A stretch of 64,000 bases of DNA from Alkalibacterium sp. Lineage in GTDB: Bacteria > Bacillota > Bacilli > Lactobacillales > Carnobacteriaceae_A. The stretch is taken from assembly GCA_020832185.1 (NCBI GenBank), contig JAFIFE010000014.1, positions 1-64,000 of the forward strand, written 5' to 3'. The notes beneath the pieces are model-generated. The model had not been told where the DNA came from. It was given only the letters and a program-made list of their open reading frames with translations, and did no database searches. Shown here in pieces: positions 1 to 9,722 of this stretch (the first letter of the stretch is position 1; every line of letters starts with the position of its first letter). The position numbers and the translations under genes were made by a program.

Positions 1-38
1 TGCACACATTTTGAGTTTTACAGGCGATAGTTACCGTG

Positions 39-242
39 TCAATCACGCGCTTTCTCTCCGCCACTTTTAATAACAATCAGGGCTGGCAAAGTTCTTAACT
101 TTTCTTTGCATTCTTCTAAGATTTTATCTTGCAAAACACAACATTCTTGTTTTTTAGTGATATTATCCAAATCTTTCTTCATTTTCTGATTTAGAATACT
201 CACACATGTCGTGGTTTGAATGATCAGATTGTAACACAACAC
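39..242 (-). CDS. Possible small hypothetical protein (67 aa)
   Basis: This is an open frame near the window edge. I recognise no family. The product is Cys- and Lys-rich in the middle, with an ECC motif and an EEC motif about 11 residues apart. No convincing ribosome binding site is visible before the first Met or the internal Met at residue 21. It lies downstream of the terminator that closes the stress operon, so it would need its own promoter. It may be spurious. Confidence 0.25.
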   Translation of the reverse strand: MLCYNLIIQTTTCVSILNQKMKKDLDNITKKQECCVLQDKILEECKEKLRTLPALIVIKSGGEKARD

Positions 243-270
243 TTACATTCATTTTGTATTTTTCAATAAA

Positions 271-305
271 AAAAGATCAGACTCTAGTGAAAAGTCTGAT
301 CTTTT
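271..305 (-). terminator. Intrinsic terminator of the stress-type operon
   Basis: A 13-bp perfect stem (AAAAGATCAGACT / AGTCTGATCTTTT) with a 9-nt loop follows the last gene of the 316-2359 operon. Both flanks are A/T tracts, so it could work in both directions. Confidence 0.85.
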
Positions 306-315
306 TCCTATCATT

Positions 316-564
316 TTATTCAGGAAGGTCAGCTGTTCCGTTTTCTTCATCCGGATTCAACGATTTCTCAATTTCATTCCCTACTGTCTCACCTTTTGCT
401 TTTTCTGCCACTTTTTCTTCGCTCAATTTATCTTTAAGTGGACGATCTTTGATATAACCTAGTGGTGCAGAAGTATCTGGTGATACAACCTGATTATATG
501 CCGGATCGGATTTCCCTTTATCACTATTAATATCTGGTCTCTTTAATTCTTTATCTTTAGACAT
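316..564 (-). CDS. Small hydrophilic hypothetical protein (82 aa)
   Basis: The last gene of a four-gene minus-strand operon, 20 bp after the SDR gene and just before the operon terminator. The product is very hydrophilic, rich in Lys, Glu, Asp and Pro, has no membrane segment and is probably disordered. Small charged proteins beside GSP17M-like and SDR genes are common in Firmicute general-stress clusters, which suggests a stress-protective or accessory role. That is inference from context; I do not recognise the family. Confidence 0.7.
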   Translation of the reverse strand: MSKDKELKRPDINSDKGKSDPAYNQVVSPDTSAPLGYIKDRPLKDKLSEEKVAEKAKGETVGNEIEKSLNPDEENGTADLPE

Positions 565-584
565 AGAACCACCCTTTGTAAGAT

Positions 585-1463
585 TTATCCGTTGACAACT
601 ACTCCGCCATTTACATGAATCGTCTGACCAGTAACGTAACTTGAATCCTCAGATGCCAGATAGACATAAGCTGGAGCTAGTTCGTAGGCTTCTCCCGGTC
701 TACCCATAGCGCCATCTTTCCCCCAGCCCTCAAGAGCATCTTCAGGGAAAGTTGATGGGATCAGAGGCGTCCAAATAGGTCCTGGCGCGACGGAGTTTAC
801 TCTGATTTTTTTGTTTACGATTTCTTCATTCTGAGAGAGTGATCTCGTAAACGATACTCGTGCTCCATTTGTACCAGAGTAATCCAATAAGTTGGGATTT
901 CCTTTGTATGCTGTGATTGAAGAGGTGTTAATGATTGAAGCCCCTTCAGTCAGATGAGGTAACGCTGCCTTGACAAAATAAAACATACTGAAGACGTTTG
1001 TCCGATACGTTCGGTCAATCTGTTCAGCTGTGATATCCAGTATACTGGACTGATAACGCTGTTCCCCGGCATGGTTAACTAACACGTCAATTTTGCCCCA
1101 GGTATCCACAACTTTATCAATCACTTCATTAGCATACGATTCATCACCGACATCTCCTTTAAACACAAGGACATCGGCTCCAATTTCTTTCAAACGGTTT
1201 TCTGTACGCTTAGCATCTTCATCTGAAGAGTGGTAAGTAAAAGCCACTTTAGCCCCTTCTTTAGCATAAAGTATAGACGTAGCAGCTCCAATACCAGAAT
1301 CTCCTCCTGTTACGATAGCCACTTTTCCTTTCAGCTTGTCAGCAGGCCGGTATGTGTCCGATTCTATTTTTGGCTTACGATCCATATTTTTGGATTCGTC
1401 ATCCATGAAATAATCTTTTTTTGGTTCCTGTGTTTTCACCTTGTCTTGTTCGCTCACATTCAT
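585..1463 (-). CDS. SDR-family oxidoreductase (YghA/YdaD-like) with altered active site
   Basis: A 292-aa classical short-chain dehydrogenase/reductase. After a charged N-terminal extension (1-43), the Rossmann cofactor motif TGGDSGIG is at 52-59, the active-site Ser region (NTSS) near 180 and the C-terminal motif RVNSVAPGPIWTPL near 225-240. The overall pattern matches the YghA/YdaD stress-associated group of NAD(P)-dependent oxidoreductases. Two key positions deviate. The usual NNAG reads NHAG (130-133). The catalytic YxxxK reads Tyr195-SGT-Asn199, with an AAT codon where Lys is expected. The frame is otherwise intact and conserved, so this looks like a functional variant or a recently inactivated enzyme. 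It sits between an acidic protein gene and a small hydrophilic gene in one operon. Confidence 0.88.
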   Translation of the reverse strand: MNVSEQDKVKTQEPKKDYFMDDESKNMDRKPKIESDTYRPADKLKGKVAIVTGGDSGIGAATSILYAKEGAKVAFTYHSSDEDAKRTENRLKEIGADVLVFKGDVGDESYANEVIDKVVDTWGKIDVLVNHAGEQRYQSSILDITAEQIDRTYRTNVFSMFYFVKAALPHLTEGASIINTSSITAYKGNPNLLDYSGTNGARVSFTRSLSQNEEIVNKKIRVNSVAPGPIWTPLIPSTFPEDALEGWGKDGAMGRPGEAYELAPAYVYLASEDSSYVTGQTIHVNGGVVVNG

Positions 1464-1481
1464 TCGCTCCTTGTTAGATAA

Positions 1482-1949
1482 TTACTCTTCTGACTTCATT
1501 CCTGATTCTTCAGACTGTTCAGGATAGTTCGCGTCCGATTCAGGTGCCTCAGACTTCTCAGAGGGGTCTTTTTCATGTTTATCATCAGTATTTAAGGGAC
1601 TTTTCGCTTCGGGTTTTACAACACCTTTAGCTATTGTATTCCCATGACCATATTCCGGTTCCTCTTTGTCGACTGTTTCTTCTTCACCAGTCAAATCAGG
1701 GTCTTCTTCTTTATCCTGTTTCAAATCTTCCCCATCAGGTTCATTTTCAGATGGTTCTTTTTCCCCTTGTGCACTGTTATCTTTACGCACGTGGTCTGCC
1801 TGACTGGGATCGATTGAGTTTCCCATATTTTCACTTTCAGTTTCAGATGTCTCTACATTTTTTGGTTCTTTATTTTCTTTAGTAATTGCGTCTTCCTCTT
1901 CTGAATTTACTTCGTCTAATGGTTGATTTTCTTTATTATTATCTGTCAT
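1482..1949 (-). CDS. Acidic, probably disordered stress-associated protein (155 aa)
   Basis: An extremely acidic product dominated by Glu, Asp, Ser, Pro, Asn and Lys, with almost no hydrophobic residues, no signal peptide and no recognisable domain. It is expected to be intrinsically disordered. Its ATG overlaps the stop of the upstream GSP17M-like gene by 4 bp (ATGA), so translation is coupled. The SDR gene follows 18 bp later. A role in osmotic or general stress is inferred from the neighbours only. Confidence 0.75.
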   Translation of the reverse strand: MTDNNKENQPLDEVNSEEEDAITKENKEPKNVETSETESENMGNSIDPSQADHVRKDNSAQGEKEPSENEPDGEDLKQDKEEDPDLTGEEETVDKEEPEYGHGNTIAKGVVKPEAKSPLNTDDKHEKDPSEKSEAPESDANYPEQSEESGMKSEE

Positions 1950-2359
1950 GTTTTTCTCTCCTCCATTACTATCTCTTCATTTACTTCTGAAAGTTCAGTA
2001 CTTCTTGGGGCATCACTGTTCGCCAGCAGAATGATTTCCCCCTCTTTTAGTGCGTCCATATAATGTTCAGCCTGATCATGGGGAACCCCATAGTCTTCTA
2101 ATAGTGAATGAGATGCCTGACTGTCATATGAACCAAAAGAAAAGGTGTCTTTAATCTTCTCCCAGACACTCTCATCCTCGACTTCGACATGCTCAACTTG
2201 TATCTCTTTTAATGTATTGAGTCTTTTATCATAATCGCTGTGTTTATCAATGACTAAAGCTAATTCATCAGAAGAATAGCCTTCTTCGTTTATTAAACGT
2301 TTGACCTCTTTCACAGTATCTTTTTCGTTCGTAAACGTTCCGAGTATGTGACGATCCAT
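1946..2359 (-). CDS. General stress protein 17M / YflT-like protein
   Basis: A 137-aa protein whose N-terminal 100 residues resemble the heat-induced stress protein YflT/GSP17M domain. It has an opening TF-x-NE-x-D hairpin, a central ELALVID strand, and a later stretch in which the GVPHDQAEHY helix leads to the GEIILLAN strand typical of the domain. It is soluble, with no membrane segment. It is the first gene of the operon, with a GGTGAGG ribosome binding site and a plausible promoter about 60-80 bp upstream. The family is induced by general stress in Bacillus; its biochemical role is unknown. Confidence 0.8.
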   Translation of the reverse strand: MDRHILGTFTNEKDTVKEVKRLINEEGYSSDELALVIDKHSDYDKRLNTLKEIQVEHVEVEDESVWEKIKDTFSFGSYDSQASHSLLEDYGVPHDQAEHYMDALKEGEIILLANSDAPRSTELSEVNEEIVMEERKT

Positions 2360-2717
2360 TCCCTCACCCTTCCATAACTATTTGTCATATTTTGTTCAAA
2401 TATCTATAGTCTTTATGTTATCACTGTATTAAAAAGTTGTAAAAGAAAACGCCCTTTCCACTGTCAGCTCTTGTTATATTTGTTAATTATGTATATTTAT
2501 TAGAATATACAAGGTTAGGTATCTTATAATCATTCCAGTAAAATAATTCATTTCTAGTAAAAAAGAGCCAAAAAAATTAATATCCTCCTGTTTCAATAAA
2601 AAAAACAGACAAAAACAAATGTTTTTTATGCATATGATGTTTTTTTTCACTCTTGTTATGGTATATTTAACATAGAAGATGTTATGGAATATAGCCCATG
2701 GGGAAGGATCATGTCTT
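2360..2717. promoter_or_regulatory. Divergent intergenic region with stress-operon promoter
   Basis: A 358-bp AT-rich gap between the divergent stress operon and the AraC-type gene. On the minus strand a -35 TTTACA (2438-2443) and a -10 TAACAT (2415-2420) are separated by 17 bp, a plausible promoter for the operon. Poly-T/poly-A tracts lie at 2575-2650. The regulator's ribosome binding site AAGGA is near 2704. I see no strong dyad operator. Confidence 0.5.
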
Positions 2718-3485
2718 ATGAAGAATCATGAGAAGAAAGAAGCGTTAAGAGAGGTACGAATCAATAAGCTTAAAGAATTAACTAGTGATTCGATGAATTA
2801 TCGTTATCTACTCCAAGATCAGTTGTCAGATGCCATTACAGCAGGTAACAGTCAGCAACTTGAAGAGACTCTTGATTTAGTCGATGTTAAAGAAGTACTA
2901 GAATACCTTAAAGAAGATAGTAACGGGGACCTCACTAGTCGTTTTAAAAATCATCTGGTGACCGTAAACACTTATGCTCGAATATCTGCCAAAAACGGGG
3001 GCGTTTTGCCACTCTATCTCCATCTAATTTTCGAACGATTTTCAATGATTATTAAAGATGCAGATTCACTGGACTACCTGGTCGATCATGTCTATTTTGA
3101 AATATTCAGAGAATACTGCCATGCGGTCATTCATTTCTCAACATCCGGTTATTCAACTGTGATGAAAGAAATCGTCAGTTATATCACTGAGAACCTGACT
3201 GGAGAATTGACTTTAACCAATATAGCCTCTATTTATGGTATGCATCCCGTTCATTTAGCCCGTAAGTTTAAACAGGAAACTGGAAATACGTTTATTGGAT
3301 ATGTCAATCAGCAGCGGGTCTATCTTGCTAAATACTATTTCCACCTAGGCGAACATCAGCTAAGCGAAGTAGCGAATTTAGCTGGCTTCAACAGCCATTC
3401 TTACTTTACTAAAGTATTTAAAAAAATTACTGGGCAGACCCCTACTAAATATTTAAAAGAGTTACCTGATCGCGAGAAGGTTTAA
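2718..3485 (+). CDS. AraC-family transcriptional regulator
   Basis: A 255-aa regulator with a helical N-terminal domain (about 1-155) and a C-terminal AraC double helix-turn-helix (about 160-250). The first HTH is the LTLTNIASIYGMHPVHLARKF region and the second the LSEVANLAGFNSHSYFTKVFKK region, followed by the family's GQTPTKY ending. I chose the Met at 2718 because AAGGA lies 9-10 bp upstream. The frame also opens at 2679, but with no ribosome binding site. The N-terminal domain is not a recognisable cupin, so the ligand is unknown. Divergent placement makes control of the stress operon plausible. Confidence 0.85.
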   Translation: MKNHEKKEALREVRINKLKELTSDSMNYRYLLQDQLSDAITAGNSQQLEETLDLVDVKEVLEYLKEDSNGDLTSRFKNHLVTVNTYARISAKNGGVLPLYLHLIFERFSMIIKDADSLDYLVDHVYFEIFREYCHAVIHFSTSGYSTVMKEIVSYITENLTGELTLTNIASIYGMHPVHLARKFKQETGNTFIGYVNQQRVYLAKYYFHLGEHQLSEVANLAGFNSHSYFTKVFKKITGQTPTKYLKELPDREKV

Positions 3486-3496
3486 ATTCAAATAAA

Positions 3497-3531
3497 GGAT
3501 GTCAGATCTAACCGATACTGACATCCTTTTT
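3497..3531 (+). terminator. Intrinsic terminator after the AraC-type gene
   Basis: A 9-bp stem (GGATGTCAG / CTGACATCC) is followed by TTTTTG. An A-rich left flank could let it also stop minus-strand transcripts from the convergent gene ending at 3562. Confidence 0.85.
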
Positions 3532-3561
3532 GTATGCTTAACCACTCTTTGTTATTAAAGG

Positions 3562-4500
3562 TCACCAGTTGACTAGTTCTGCTGCTCCGTTGTTGCTGTT
3601 AAGATAAACAGGATTTTTTCTTTTCTCTTTAAAGATTAAAGAAATCGTTGATTTGACGGTTTCTTTAATTGGGTAATCCATCGAAGCGTTCATTGGAGCA
3701 ATTAATTCTCTTCCGTTTGAAAGGCTGACAGTGGCTTCTAGACGCTTAAACGGATCAGTGAGAATGACTTTGTACGCAGTCTGGTCCTCATTGACTTCAA
3801 CATTCAAAAATGATCCTGAATAAGACGCAAAGCGATGTTCTTTTTCTCCATCATGGAAGATCGCTATCGCTCCATTTTTGCTGAGCGGCCCAAAATCCAC
3901 TTTAGCAATAGACAAGAAAAGTGATGCCTCACGGTTTTCAGCAAACCCGTTTGAGTGCGCCCAGACATATTTATCCGGGAAGGTTCTTCCCCTGTCTTTT
4001 TCTATATATCCTGACCCTTTAGTTATATTGACTGTCTCACCATTTATTACTATTTTCCCTTTAACGCTATGCTTCATACTGATTATATCGTGTGAACACG
4101 GCATATCTAAGTACTCCAGCGGGCCCATAATACTCGGAGCATATAAGGATTGCTCGATTGGTAAAAATAGCCCAAAGGTTAAATCCAGTAGAATTCTATC
4201 TGATCCATTTTCTAGACTGGCTTTGACTCCTTTTTCATTAAATACAAATTTAGGCATGACAATAGTTTGAGGATCGCCTATCACATCGAACTGTTCCCTC
4301 TCAAAATCAATTTTCCCACTGAAGGTCTGCCCTTTATAGATGATATTATACTGAACAAATGACTCATTTTTAGAGAAATGGGCCACCCCAGGGATAAGGG
4401 CAATTGAAAGATTATTTTCTTCGTCGGACGTTTTGATATACCAGCCTTCAAAGTAATTTTCAGTCTTGTTTTTTCCTTGAAAATCAAATCGATTAGTCAT
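3562..4500 (-). CDS. Tocopherol cyclase-like family protein
   Basis: A 312-aa beta-rich soluble protein matching the bacterial tocopherol cyclase-like family. Diagnostic stretches are the N-terminal YFEGWYIK motif, GSGYIEKDRGRTFP with Trp-Ala-His downstream near residue 180, and repeated beta segments. The bacterial members have no demonstrated cyclase activity, so the substrate is unknown. I chose the Met at 4500: its ATG overlaps the naxE stop by 8 bp (ATGACTAA), so the upstream extension to 4554 would lie inside naxE. The two genes form a translationally coupled pair. Confidence 0.8.
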   Translation of the reverse strand: MTNRFDFQGKNKTENYFEGWYIKTSDEENNLSIALIPGVAHFSKNESFVQYNIIYKGQTFSGKIDFEREQFDVIGDPQTIVMPKFVFNEKGVKASLENGSDRILLDLTFGLFLPIEQSLYAPSIMGPLEYLDMPCSHDIISMKHSVKGKIVINGETVNITKGSGYIEKDRGRTFPDKYVWAHSNGFAENREASLFLSIAKVDFGPLSKNGAIAIFHDGEKEHRFASYSGSFLNVEVNEDQTAYKVILTDPFKRLEATVSLSNGRELIAPMNASMDYPIKETVKSTISLIFKEKRKNPVYLNSNNGAAELVNW

Positions 4501-5164
4501 TATTTTTTTCACTCTCCAATACGTGTAAGTAGTCGCTTTCTGGTGGGTATCCAATTAAAAGGACGTCGATTTCCCCAGTAAACTGTCTGCACAGAGGATT
4601 GTCAAATCCTTTTTTCCAGAACCCGATGGTATAGGTCTTTTCAGCCTTTACTGCTTCATTATAGATCAAACCGGTATCCGCAGACAAACCAGAAGGAATA
4701 TCTACTGCAATAACGTGGTTTGATGACTCGTTTATGGTTCTGACAGCAGCTAACTGCGGCTGTTTCACATCCCGGTTCAATCCAATTCCAAAAAGAGCAT
4801 CTACAATCAGTGCATTCTTATTAGAAAAGCCCTCTTCTGGAAAAGCTTTAACTGGAATACGAAGGTGTCTGGCTATAGACAACTGTGTTTTTGTTTCTTT
4901 GCTCGCTTTATCGAAATCTCCAACTAATAAGAGCGTAACCTGTTTACCTGATTGATGAAGAAGTCTGCCTACTGCTATCCCGTCCCCACCATTGTTCCCA
5001 GTCCCACAGACAATACTGTATTCGGGGTAGTCATACTCCTTAAGAATAGCTTCTGTCACTGAAAGAGCTGCTCTTTCCATTAATACTAGTGAGGGAATCC
5101 CTACCGTATGAATAGTAAAGTGATCGATGGCTTTAATCTCTCTGGCACTTAACCCGTCTCCCAT
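4493..5164 (-). CDS. nnrE: NAD(P)H-hydrate epimerase
   Basis: A 223-aa YjeF N-terminal domain protein. It repairs damaged nicotinamide cofactors by interconverting the R and S epimers of NAD(P)H hydrate. Visible signatures are the glycine-rich GTGNNGGDG motif, the DALFGIGLNRDV segment containing a catalytic Asp, and AVDIPSGLSADTG. It is the stand-alone epimerase; the ADP-dependent dehydratase domain found in fused homologues is absent. It is coupled to the tocopherol-cyclase-like gene by an 8-bp overlap. Confidence 0.92.
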   Translation of the reverse strand: MGDGLSAREIKAIDHFTIHTVGIPSLVLMERAALSVTEAILKEYDYPEYSIVCGTGNNGGDGIAVGRLLHQSGKQVTLLLVGDFDKASKETKTQLSIARHLRIPVKAFPEEGFSNKNALIVDALFGIGLNRDVKQPQLAAVRTINESSNHVIAVDIPSGLSADTGLIYNEAVKAEKTYTIGFWKKGFDNPLCRQFTGEIDVLLIGYPPESDYLHVLESEKNND

Positions 5165-5236
5165 TATAAAACCCCTTTCATTTTTTTAAAGTATAACAAA
5201 AAGGAGTCTGCATGAACACAAACTCCTTTCGATATA

Positions 5237-6133
5237 TTAACTGTTTAAGATTTCCTCAAGCAAATCAGGATTGAATACTTGTGCCTTAAGCATTTCAATT
5301 TCATGTTTGTAAGGCGGTTTTTTATTTTTTTTATCCTCACCTACAAAGGGTGTTTCAAGAATTTTTGGCAGATGAACTAATTTAGGGTGATGTACCACAT
5401 GGTTCAGTGCCTCAAACCCTATTTCCCCGAAACCGATATTCGCATGGCGATCCTTAGCTGCTCCCTGACTATTCTTGGAGTCATTCACATGAATCACTTT
5501 CAGCATATCCAGTCCAATTATACGATCAAATGCTTCAAGGACGCCATCAAAATCATCTTTTACATTATATCCTCCGTCATGGATATGGCAAGTATCTAAG
5601 GTAACAGATAGTTTATCTTTCAGATCTACTTTATCAATGATTTGAGCGAGTTCTTCAAAGGTTCGACCGATTTCGGTCCCTTTTCCGGCCATCGTTTCTA
5701 AAGCGATTTGAAGTGTCTGATCTTTATGAAGTATTTCGTTTAATCCTTTTGCAATCTGATCAATAGCCGGTTCCACGCCAGCCCCTACATGTGCTCCGGG
5801 GTGCATTGTCATTTGAGTTGCACCAAGGGCTTCTGCACGCTTGATTTCACTTTTCATGAATTCAACAGCAAACGCATAGTTTTCTTTCTTAATGGTATTT
5901 CCCAAATTGATAATATAAGGGGCATGAACTACCGTATCCGACACATTGATATTACTTTCTGACATGAAAGACTGCCCTGCTTCAATATTCATATCTTCGA
6001 TCGCTTTTCTTCTGGTATTTTGAGGTGCACCCGTATAGATCATGAACGTGGTTGCCCCATAAGCTGCAGCCTCTTTAGCAGCACCTAATAACATATCTTT
6101 CCCTTTCATTGACACATGTGAACCTAATAGCAT
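5237..6133 (-). CDS. nfo: Deoxyribonuclease IV (AP endonuclease)
   Basis: A 298-aa endonuclease IV TIM barrel that cleaves DNA 5' of abasic sites in base excision repair. Metal-ligand motifs are in order: VVHAPY (His), TMHPGAH (His), the Glu of [17 protein letters not shown] (Asp and His), HVNDSK and a final LETP Glu. Start at 6133 (MLLGSHVS) is supported by GGAGGA 7 bp upstream. The longer frame beginning at 6154 would lie inside aspS. It follows aspS by 1 bp and is probably the last gene of the hisS-aspS-nfo operon. Confidence 0.93.
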   Translation of the reverse strand: MLLGSHVSMKGKDMLLGAAKEAAAYGATTFMIYTGAPQNTRRKAIEDMNIEAGQSFMSESNINVSDTVVHAPYIINLGNTIKKENYAFAVEFMKSEIKRAEALGATQMTMHPGAHVGAGVEPAIDQIAKGLNEILHKDQTLQIALETMAGKGTEIGRTFEELAQIIDKVDLKDKLSVTLDTCHIHDGGYNVKDDFDGVLEAFDRIIGLDMLKVIHVNDSKNSQGAAKDRHANIGFGEIGFEALNHVVHHPKLVHLPKILETPFVGEDKKNKKPPYKHEIEMLKAQVFNPDLLEEILNS

Positions 6134-6134
6134 T

Positions 6135-7919
6135 TTATTCCTCCGTTTTTTCAATAGTTTGAAGATTTAGTTTCAGCTCATCTAATTGAGCTTGCGAAAC
6201 TGTTGAAGGCGCATTGGTCAACGGATCTACTGCTTTCCCATTTTTAGGGAATGCAATGACCTCTCTAATGTTTTCTTCATCAGCTAAAATCATAACTAAG
6301 CGGTCAAGACCGAATGCAATCCCTCCATGTGGGGGAAATCCATAGTCAAGGGCATCCAGTAAAAATCCAAATTGGCTTTGAGCCTCTTCTTTAGTAAATC
6401 CTAATGCCCCAAACATATCTTCCTGCAGCTCTCTTTGATGGATTCTGATTGACCCTCCACCTATTTCATATCCATTCAATACGATATCATATGCATCTGC
6501 CATTGCTTTCACAGGTGCTGTTTTCAGTAAGTGGATGTCTTCTTCCACTGGTCTGGTGAACGGGTGATGCGCAGCGTTGTAACGGCCTTCTTCTTCGTCA
6601 TATTCTAATAGCGGCCATTCAACAATCCATGCGAACGCCAGCTTAGTTGTATCGATCAATCCAAGCGTTTTCCCTAAATGATTTCTTAATGCACCTAATG
6701 CATCATAAACGACCTTGTCTTTATCCGCAACGAACAGTAACAAATCGCCTGCCTCAGCACCCATCTGGCTAATTAATGCTGACTGAGCTGAGTCCTCACT
6801 AAAGAATCTAGCTATTGGTCCGGTTAACCCTTCTTCTGTTACCTTCATCCACGCCAATCCTTTAGCCCCATATATTTTGGCAATAGACTCAAGCGCATCG
6901 ATGTTTTTACGAGAGAACTGATCTGCAGCTCCTTTAACAGCTAATCCCTTAACCATTCCTCCTGATTCGACTGCTGAGGAAAAGACTTTAAATGAGGACT
7001 GTTGCGCAATGTCTTTTAAGTCAACGAGCTCCATATCAAAACGCAGATCTGGTTTGTCACTGCCAAAACGTTCCATCGCTTCTTTAAACGTCAGTCGAGG
7101 GAACGGTGCACTAACTTCTACCCCTTTCACATCTTTGACAAGCTTAACTAAAAGGTCTTCCATTACAGCTTGAATGTCTTCTTTAGTCGTAAAGCTTGTC
7201 TCAATATCAACTTGTGTAAATTCAGGCTGTCTGTCTCCCCTTAGATCTTCATCTCTGAAGCATCGGACGATCTGGTAGTATTTATCAAAACCAGAGCTCA
7301 TTAGAAGCTGCTTGAATAACTGTGGTGATTGAGGCAAAGCAAAAAACTTCCCTTGACTCATTCGTGAAGGAACTAAATAATCTCTTGCGCCTTCTGGAGT
7401 CGACTTAGTTAAATAAGGGGTCTCAATATCTAGAAATCCCTGAGCATCTAAGAAATCTCTGAATGATTTTTTTACCGCATGTCTTAGTTTCATGTTTTCC
7501 TGCATACGAGGACGTTTTAGATCCAGGTATCGGTATTTCAGACGTAAATCATCTGATACATCAACAGCGTCACTGATATCAAATACAGGCGTCTTAGACT
7601 CACTTAAAATCTCAATGGAATCTGCGACTATTTCAATGTCCCCTGTAGCTAATTCTTTGTTCACTTGGCCTTCAGCACGAGTAACGACTTTCCCTGTTAC
7701 AGAGATAATGTATTCTGATCGTATTTTTTCAGCTTTATTTAAGGCTTCTTCACTGATTTCCCCGTTAAATACAACCTGAACGATTCCTTCCCTGTCTCTT
7801 AAGTCCACGAAAATCATTCCGCCCAAGTCTCTGCGTTTCTGGACCCATCCTTTTACAGTAATCGTATCTTTCTCATGAGCTGGTCTTACTTCCCCACAAT
7901 ACATTGTTCTCTTCATCAT
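6135..7919 (-). CDS. aspS: Aspartate-tRNA ligase
   Basis: A 594-aa class IIb aminoacyl-tRNA synthetase of bacterial length. It has an N-terminal OB-fold anticodon-binding domain (about 1-110), class II motif 2 ([16 protein letters not shown]), an inserted GAD-type domain about residues 280-420, and class II motif 3 (GLDRLVM) near the C-terminus. The tRNA specificity (AspRS or AspRS/AsnRS) cannot be decided by eye. It follows hisS by 1 bp and shares its T-box leader. Ribosome binding site GGGGA, then ATG ATG. Confidence 0.96.
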   Translation of the reverse strand: MMKRTMYCGEVRPAHEKDTITVKGWVQKRRDLGGMIFVDLRDREGIVQVVFNGEISEEALNKAEKIRSEYIISVTGKVVTRAEGQVNKELATGDIEIVADSIEILSESKTPVFDISDAVDVSDDLRLKYRYLDLKRPRMQENMKLRHAVKKSFRDFLDAQGFLDIETPYLTKSTPEGARDYLVPSRMSQGKFFALPQSPQLFKQLLMSSGFDKYYQIVRCFRDEDLRGDRQPEFTQVDIETSFTTKEDIQAVMEDLLVKLVKDVKGVEVSAPFPRLTFKEAMERFGSDKPDLRFDMELVDLKDIAQQSSFKVFSSAVESGGMVKGLAVKGAADQFSRKNIDALESIAKIYGAKGLAWMKVTEEGLTGPIARFFSEDSAQSALISQMGAEAGDLLLFVADKDKVVYDALGALRNHLGKTLGLIDTTKLAFAWIVEWPLLEYDEEEGRYNAAHHPFTRPVEEDIHLLKTAPVKAMADAYDIVLNGYEIGGGSIRIHQRELQEDMFGALGFTKEEAQSQFGFLLDALDYGFPPHGGIAFGLDRLVMILADEENIREVIAFPKNGKAVDPLTNAPSTVSQAQLDELKLNLQTIEKTEE

Positions 7920-7920
7920 A

Positions 7921-9225
7921 TTAATCCCCTTTTTTTAATTGACTCACTAATTTTTCGTATGTGTTATCAAATTGCGTGTACAATGCTTCAAGTGAAATTT
8001 CACTTTGAATTCCGCTGCTCAAATCTTTCACTTGCACTACCCCTTGTTCAATTTCATTTTTTCCCAGGGTAAACACAAGATTGGCATTAAGTTTATCTGC
8101 TGTCTTAAATTGCTTTCCTGCTTTTCTATCCATAAATTCACGTTCAACGGATAAGCCGTTCTGTCTTAAGGAGTAAGCTAATTTATTTGCTTCACGATTA
8201 GCTTCTTCACCCATAGTTACAATATAAGCATCGAGTGGATTCAATTGCGGGTAAGCATAATTCATATGATCGAGCAGAAGGACTAAACGTTCTAATCCAA
8301 ATCCAAATCCAAAAGCCGGTGTTTCGGGTCCCCCAACTTCTTCTACAAGGCTGTCATAACGACCTCCTGCACAAATAGTTGCATTAGCACCAAACTTTGG
8401 ATTCGTCGTAATGACTTCAAAGATCGTATCATTATAATAATCCAGCCCTCTCACCATATTCGTATCGATGACAAAAGGAATATTCAGATCCGTCAGCATG
8501 TCTTGAACAGTTTTGAAGTGGGTCAAGGAGGTTTCATCTAAGTAATCTAGAATAGAAGGCGCATCCTTAACGATTTCTTTGTCTTTCTTATCTTTACTAT
8601 CCAGTACTCTTAGCGGATTTTTGTACAGACGCTCTTGTGACTCTTTGCTTAACTGATCAAAGAACGGTTCCAGATAGGTGATCAAAGCGGTTCTATACTG
8701 TTCTCTGGATTCATTACTTCCCAGTGAATTTATAACGAGTTTCAAATCAGTAATGGCGTACTGTTTAAACAAGTCCATTGAAAGGACCATTGTTTCTACA
8801 TCCGTAGCGGGATTTCTGCTCCCGAAGACCTCTACTCCCAACTGATGGAACTGTCTCTGTCTTCCGCTTTGAGGCCGTTCGTACCTGAACATTGGGCCAA
8901 TGTAGAATAATTTTGTCGGTTTGTGATGTTCCGGACCGTATAATTTATTCTCCACAAAGGATCTTACGACGCCAGCCGTGCCTTCCGGTCTAAGAGCAAT
9001 ATGACGGTCTCCTTTATCTCTAAAGTCATACATTTCCTTCGTCACAATATCACTTGTTTCTCCAACGCCTCGAGCAAATAACTCAAGTTGTTCGAACATA
9101 GGTGTTCTGATCTCATTAAACTGATATTTTTTTAACAAAGATTTTGCTTTCTCTTCAATAACTTGCCATTTTTTTGTGTCTTCGGGCAGCAAATCAGCTG
9201 TTCCTTTTAATTTTTGATAATTCAT
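7921..9225 (-). CDS. hisS: Histidine-tRNA ligase
   Basis: A 434-aa class IIa synthetase. It opens with the typical KGTADLLP motif. Class II motif 2 is [20 protein letters not shown]. The histidine-specific segments RGLDYYN and GGRYDSL follow, then motif 3 (FGFGLERL) and a C-terminal anticodon-binding domain (about 330-430). The start has GGAGG upstream. It is the first structural gene behind a T-box leader whose specifier region contains a His codon. Confidence 0.96.
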   Translation of the reverse strand: MNYQKLKGTADLLPEDTKKWQVIEEKAKSLLKKYQFNEIRTPMFEQLELFARGVGETSDIVTKEMYDFRDKGDRHIALRPEGTAGVVRSFVENKLYGPEHHKPTKLFYIGPMFRYERPQSGRQRQFHQLGVEVFGSRNPATDVETMVLSMDLFKQYAITDLKLVINSLGSNESREQYRTALITYLEPFFDQLSKESQERLYKNPLRVLDSKDKKDKEIVKDAPSILDYLDETSLTHFKTVQDMLTDLNIPFVIDTNMVRGLDYYNDTIFEVITTNPKFGANATICAGGRYDSLVEEVGGPETPAFGFGFGLERLVLLLDHMNYAYPQLNPLDAYIVTMGEEANREANKLAYSLRQNGLSVEREFMDRKAGKQFKTADKLNANLVFTLGKNEIEQGVVQVKDLSSGIQSEISLEALYTQFDNTYEKLVSQLKKGD

Positions 9226-9261
9226 CCACTAGTCCTCCGCTCTGATAGTTAATTTTTCCAT

Positions 9262-9500
9262 AAAAAAAACCCTTTCCTATTCATCATTGAATAGAAAAAG
9301 GACGTGTAAGTTTCACGTGGTGCCACCTTAATTTTGAAAGTTAATAACTTTCACTCTATAGATATAACGCTCACACGTGACAAGTCTCCTTGTCAATCCT
9401 GTAAGGTGTCATTCGAATAATGGAATAAATCTCTCTCAGCCCTGGAGATTCTCTCTTTAAAACGCATTAAACTGCAGTCCTTATTACGGATAATTATACT
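9262..9500 (-). promoter_or_regulatory. T-box leader of hisS-aspS(-nfo)
   Basis: This tRNA-sensing leader lies between a -10-like TATAAT (minus strand, 9493-9498) and hisS. The conserved T-box sequence AAGGTGGCACCACG is at about 9316-9329 on the minus strand, where the NCCA end of uncharged tRNA pairs. A 13-bp terminator stem follows (9270-9282 with 9289-9301) with a minus-strand T run at 9262-9269. The putative Stem I has ATAAGG pairing with CCUUAC, and the specifier region reads AAUGACACC. Uncharged tRNA should favour read-through into hisS and aspS. Confidence 0.88.
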
Positions 9501-9662
9501 ATTTCAGTTGTTCATTTTAGCTTACAAGAAAGGCATTTAAAAGTCAATAAGGCAACGGCATTGAAACCCTTTACATTTTAGAGTAGTAATTTTCTCAAAT
9601 AGTGAGTATAATGAACACAGTATTTCTAAATGATAAGTTCATCCTTATTTTCAAAATAAATA

Positions 9663-9716
9663 TTGCTAATATAGTCATAAACCGAGTATAATAACACTAG
9701 ATTGATTTAGGAGGGG
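9663..9716 (+). promoter_or_regulatory. Promoter and ribosome binding site of the amidase gene
   Basis: -35 TTGCTA (9663-9668), an 18-bp spacer and -10 TATAAT (9687-9692) precede AGGAGGGG (9709-9716) and the GTG start at 9723. A second TATAAT at 9607-9612 shares the GAGTATAAT context but has no clear -35. Confidence 0.65.
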
Positions 9717-9722
9717 AGTCAA

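Noticed and set aside
3878-4270. Plus-strand 130-aa open frame opposite the tocopherol-cyclase-like gene
   Set aside because: It is a shadow of a well-supported gene, with no ribosome binding site or family signal.
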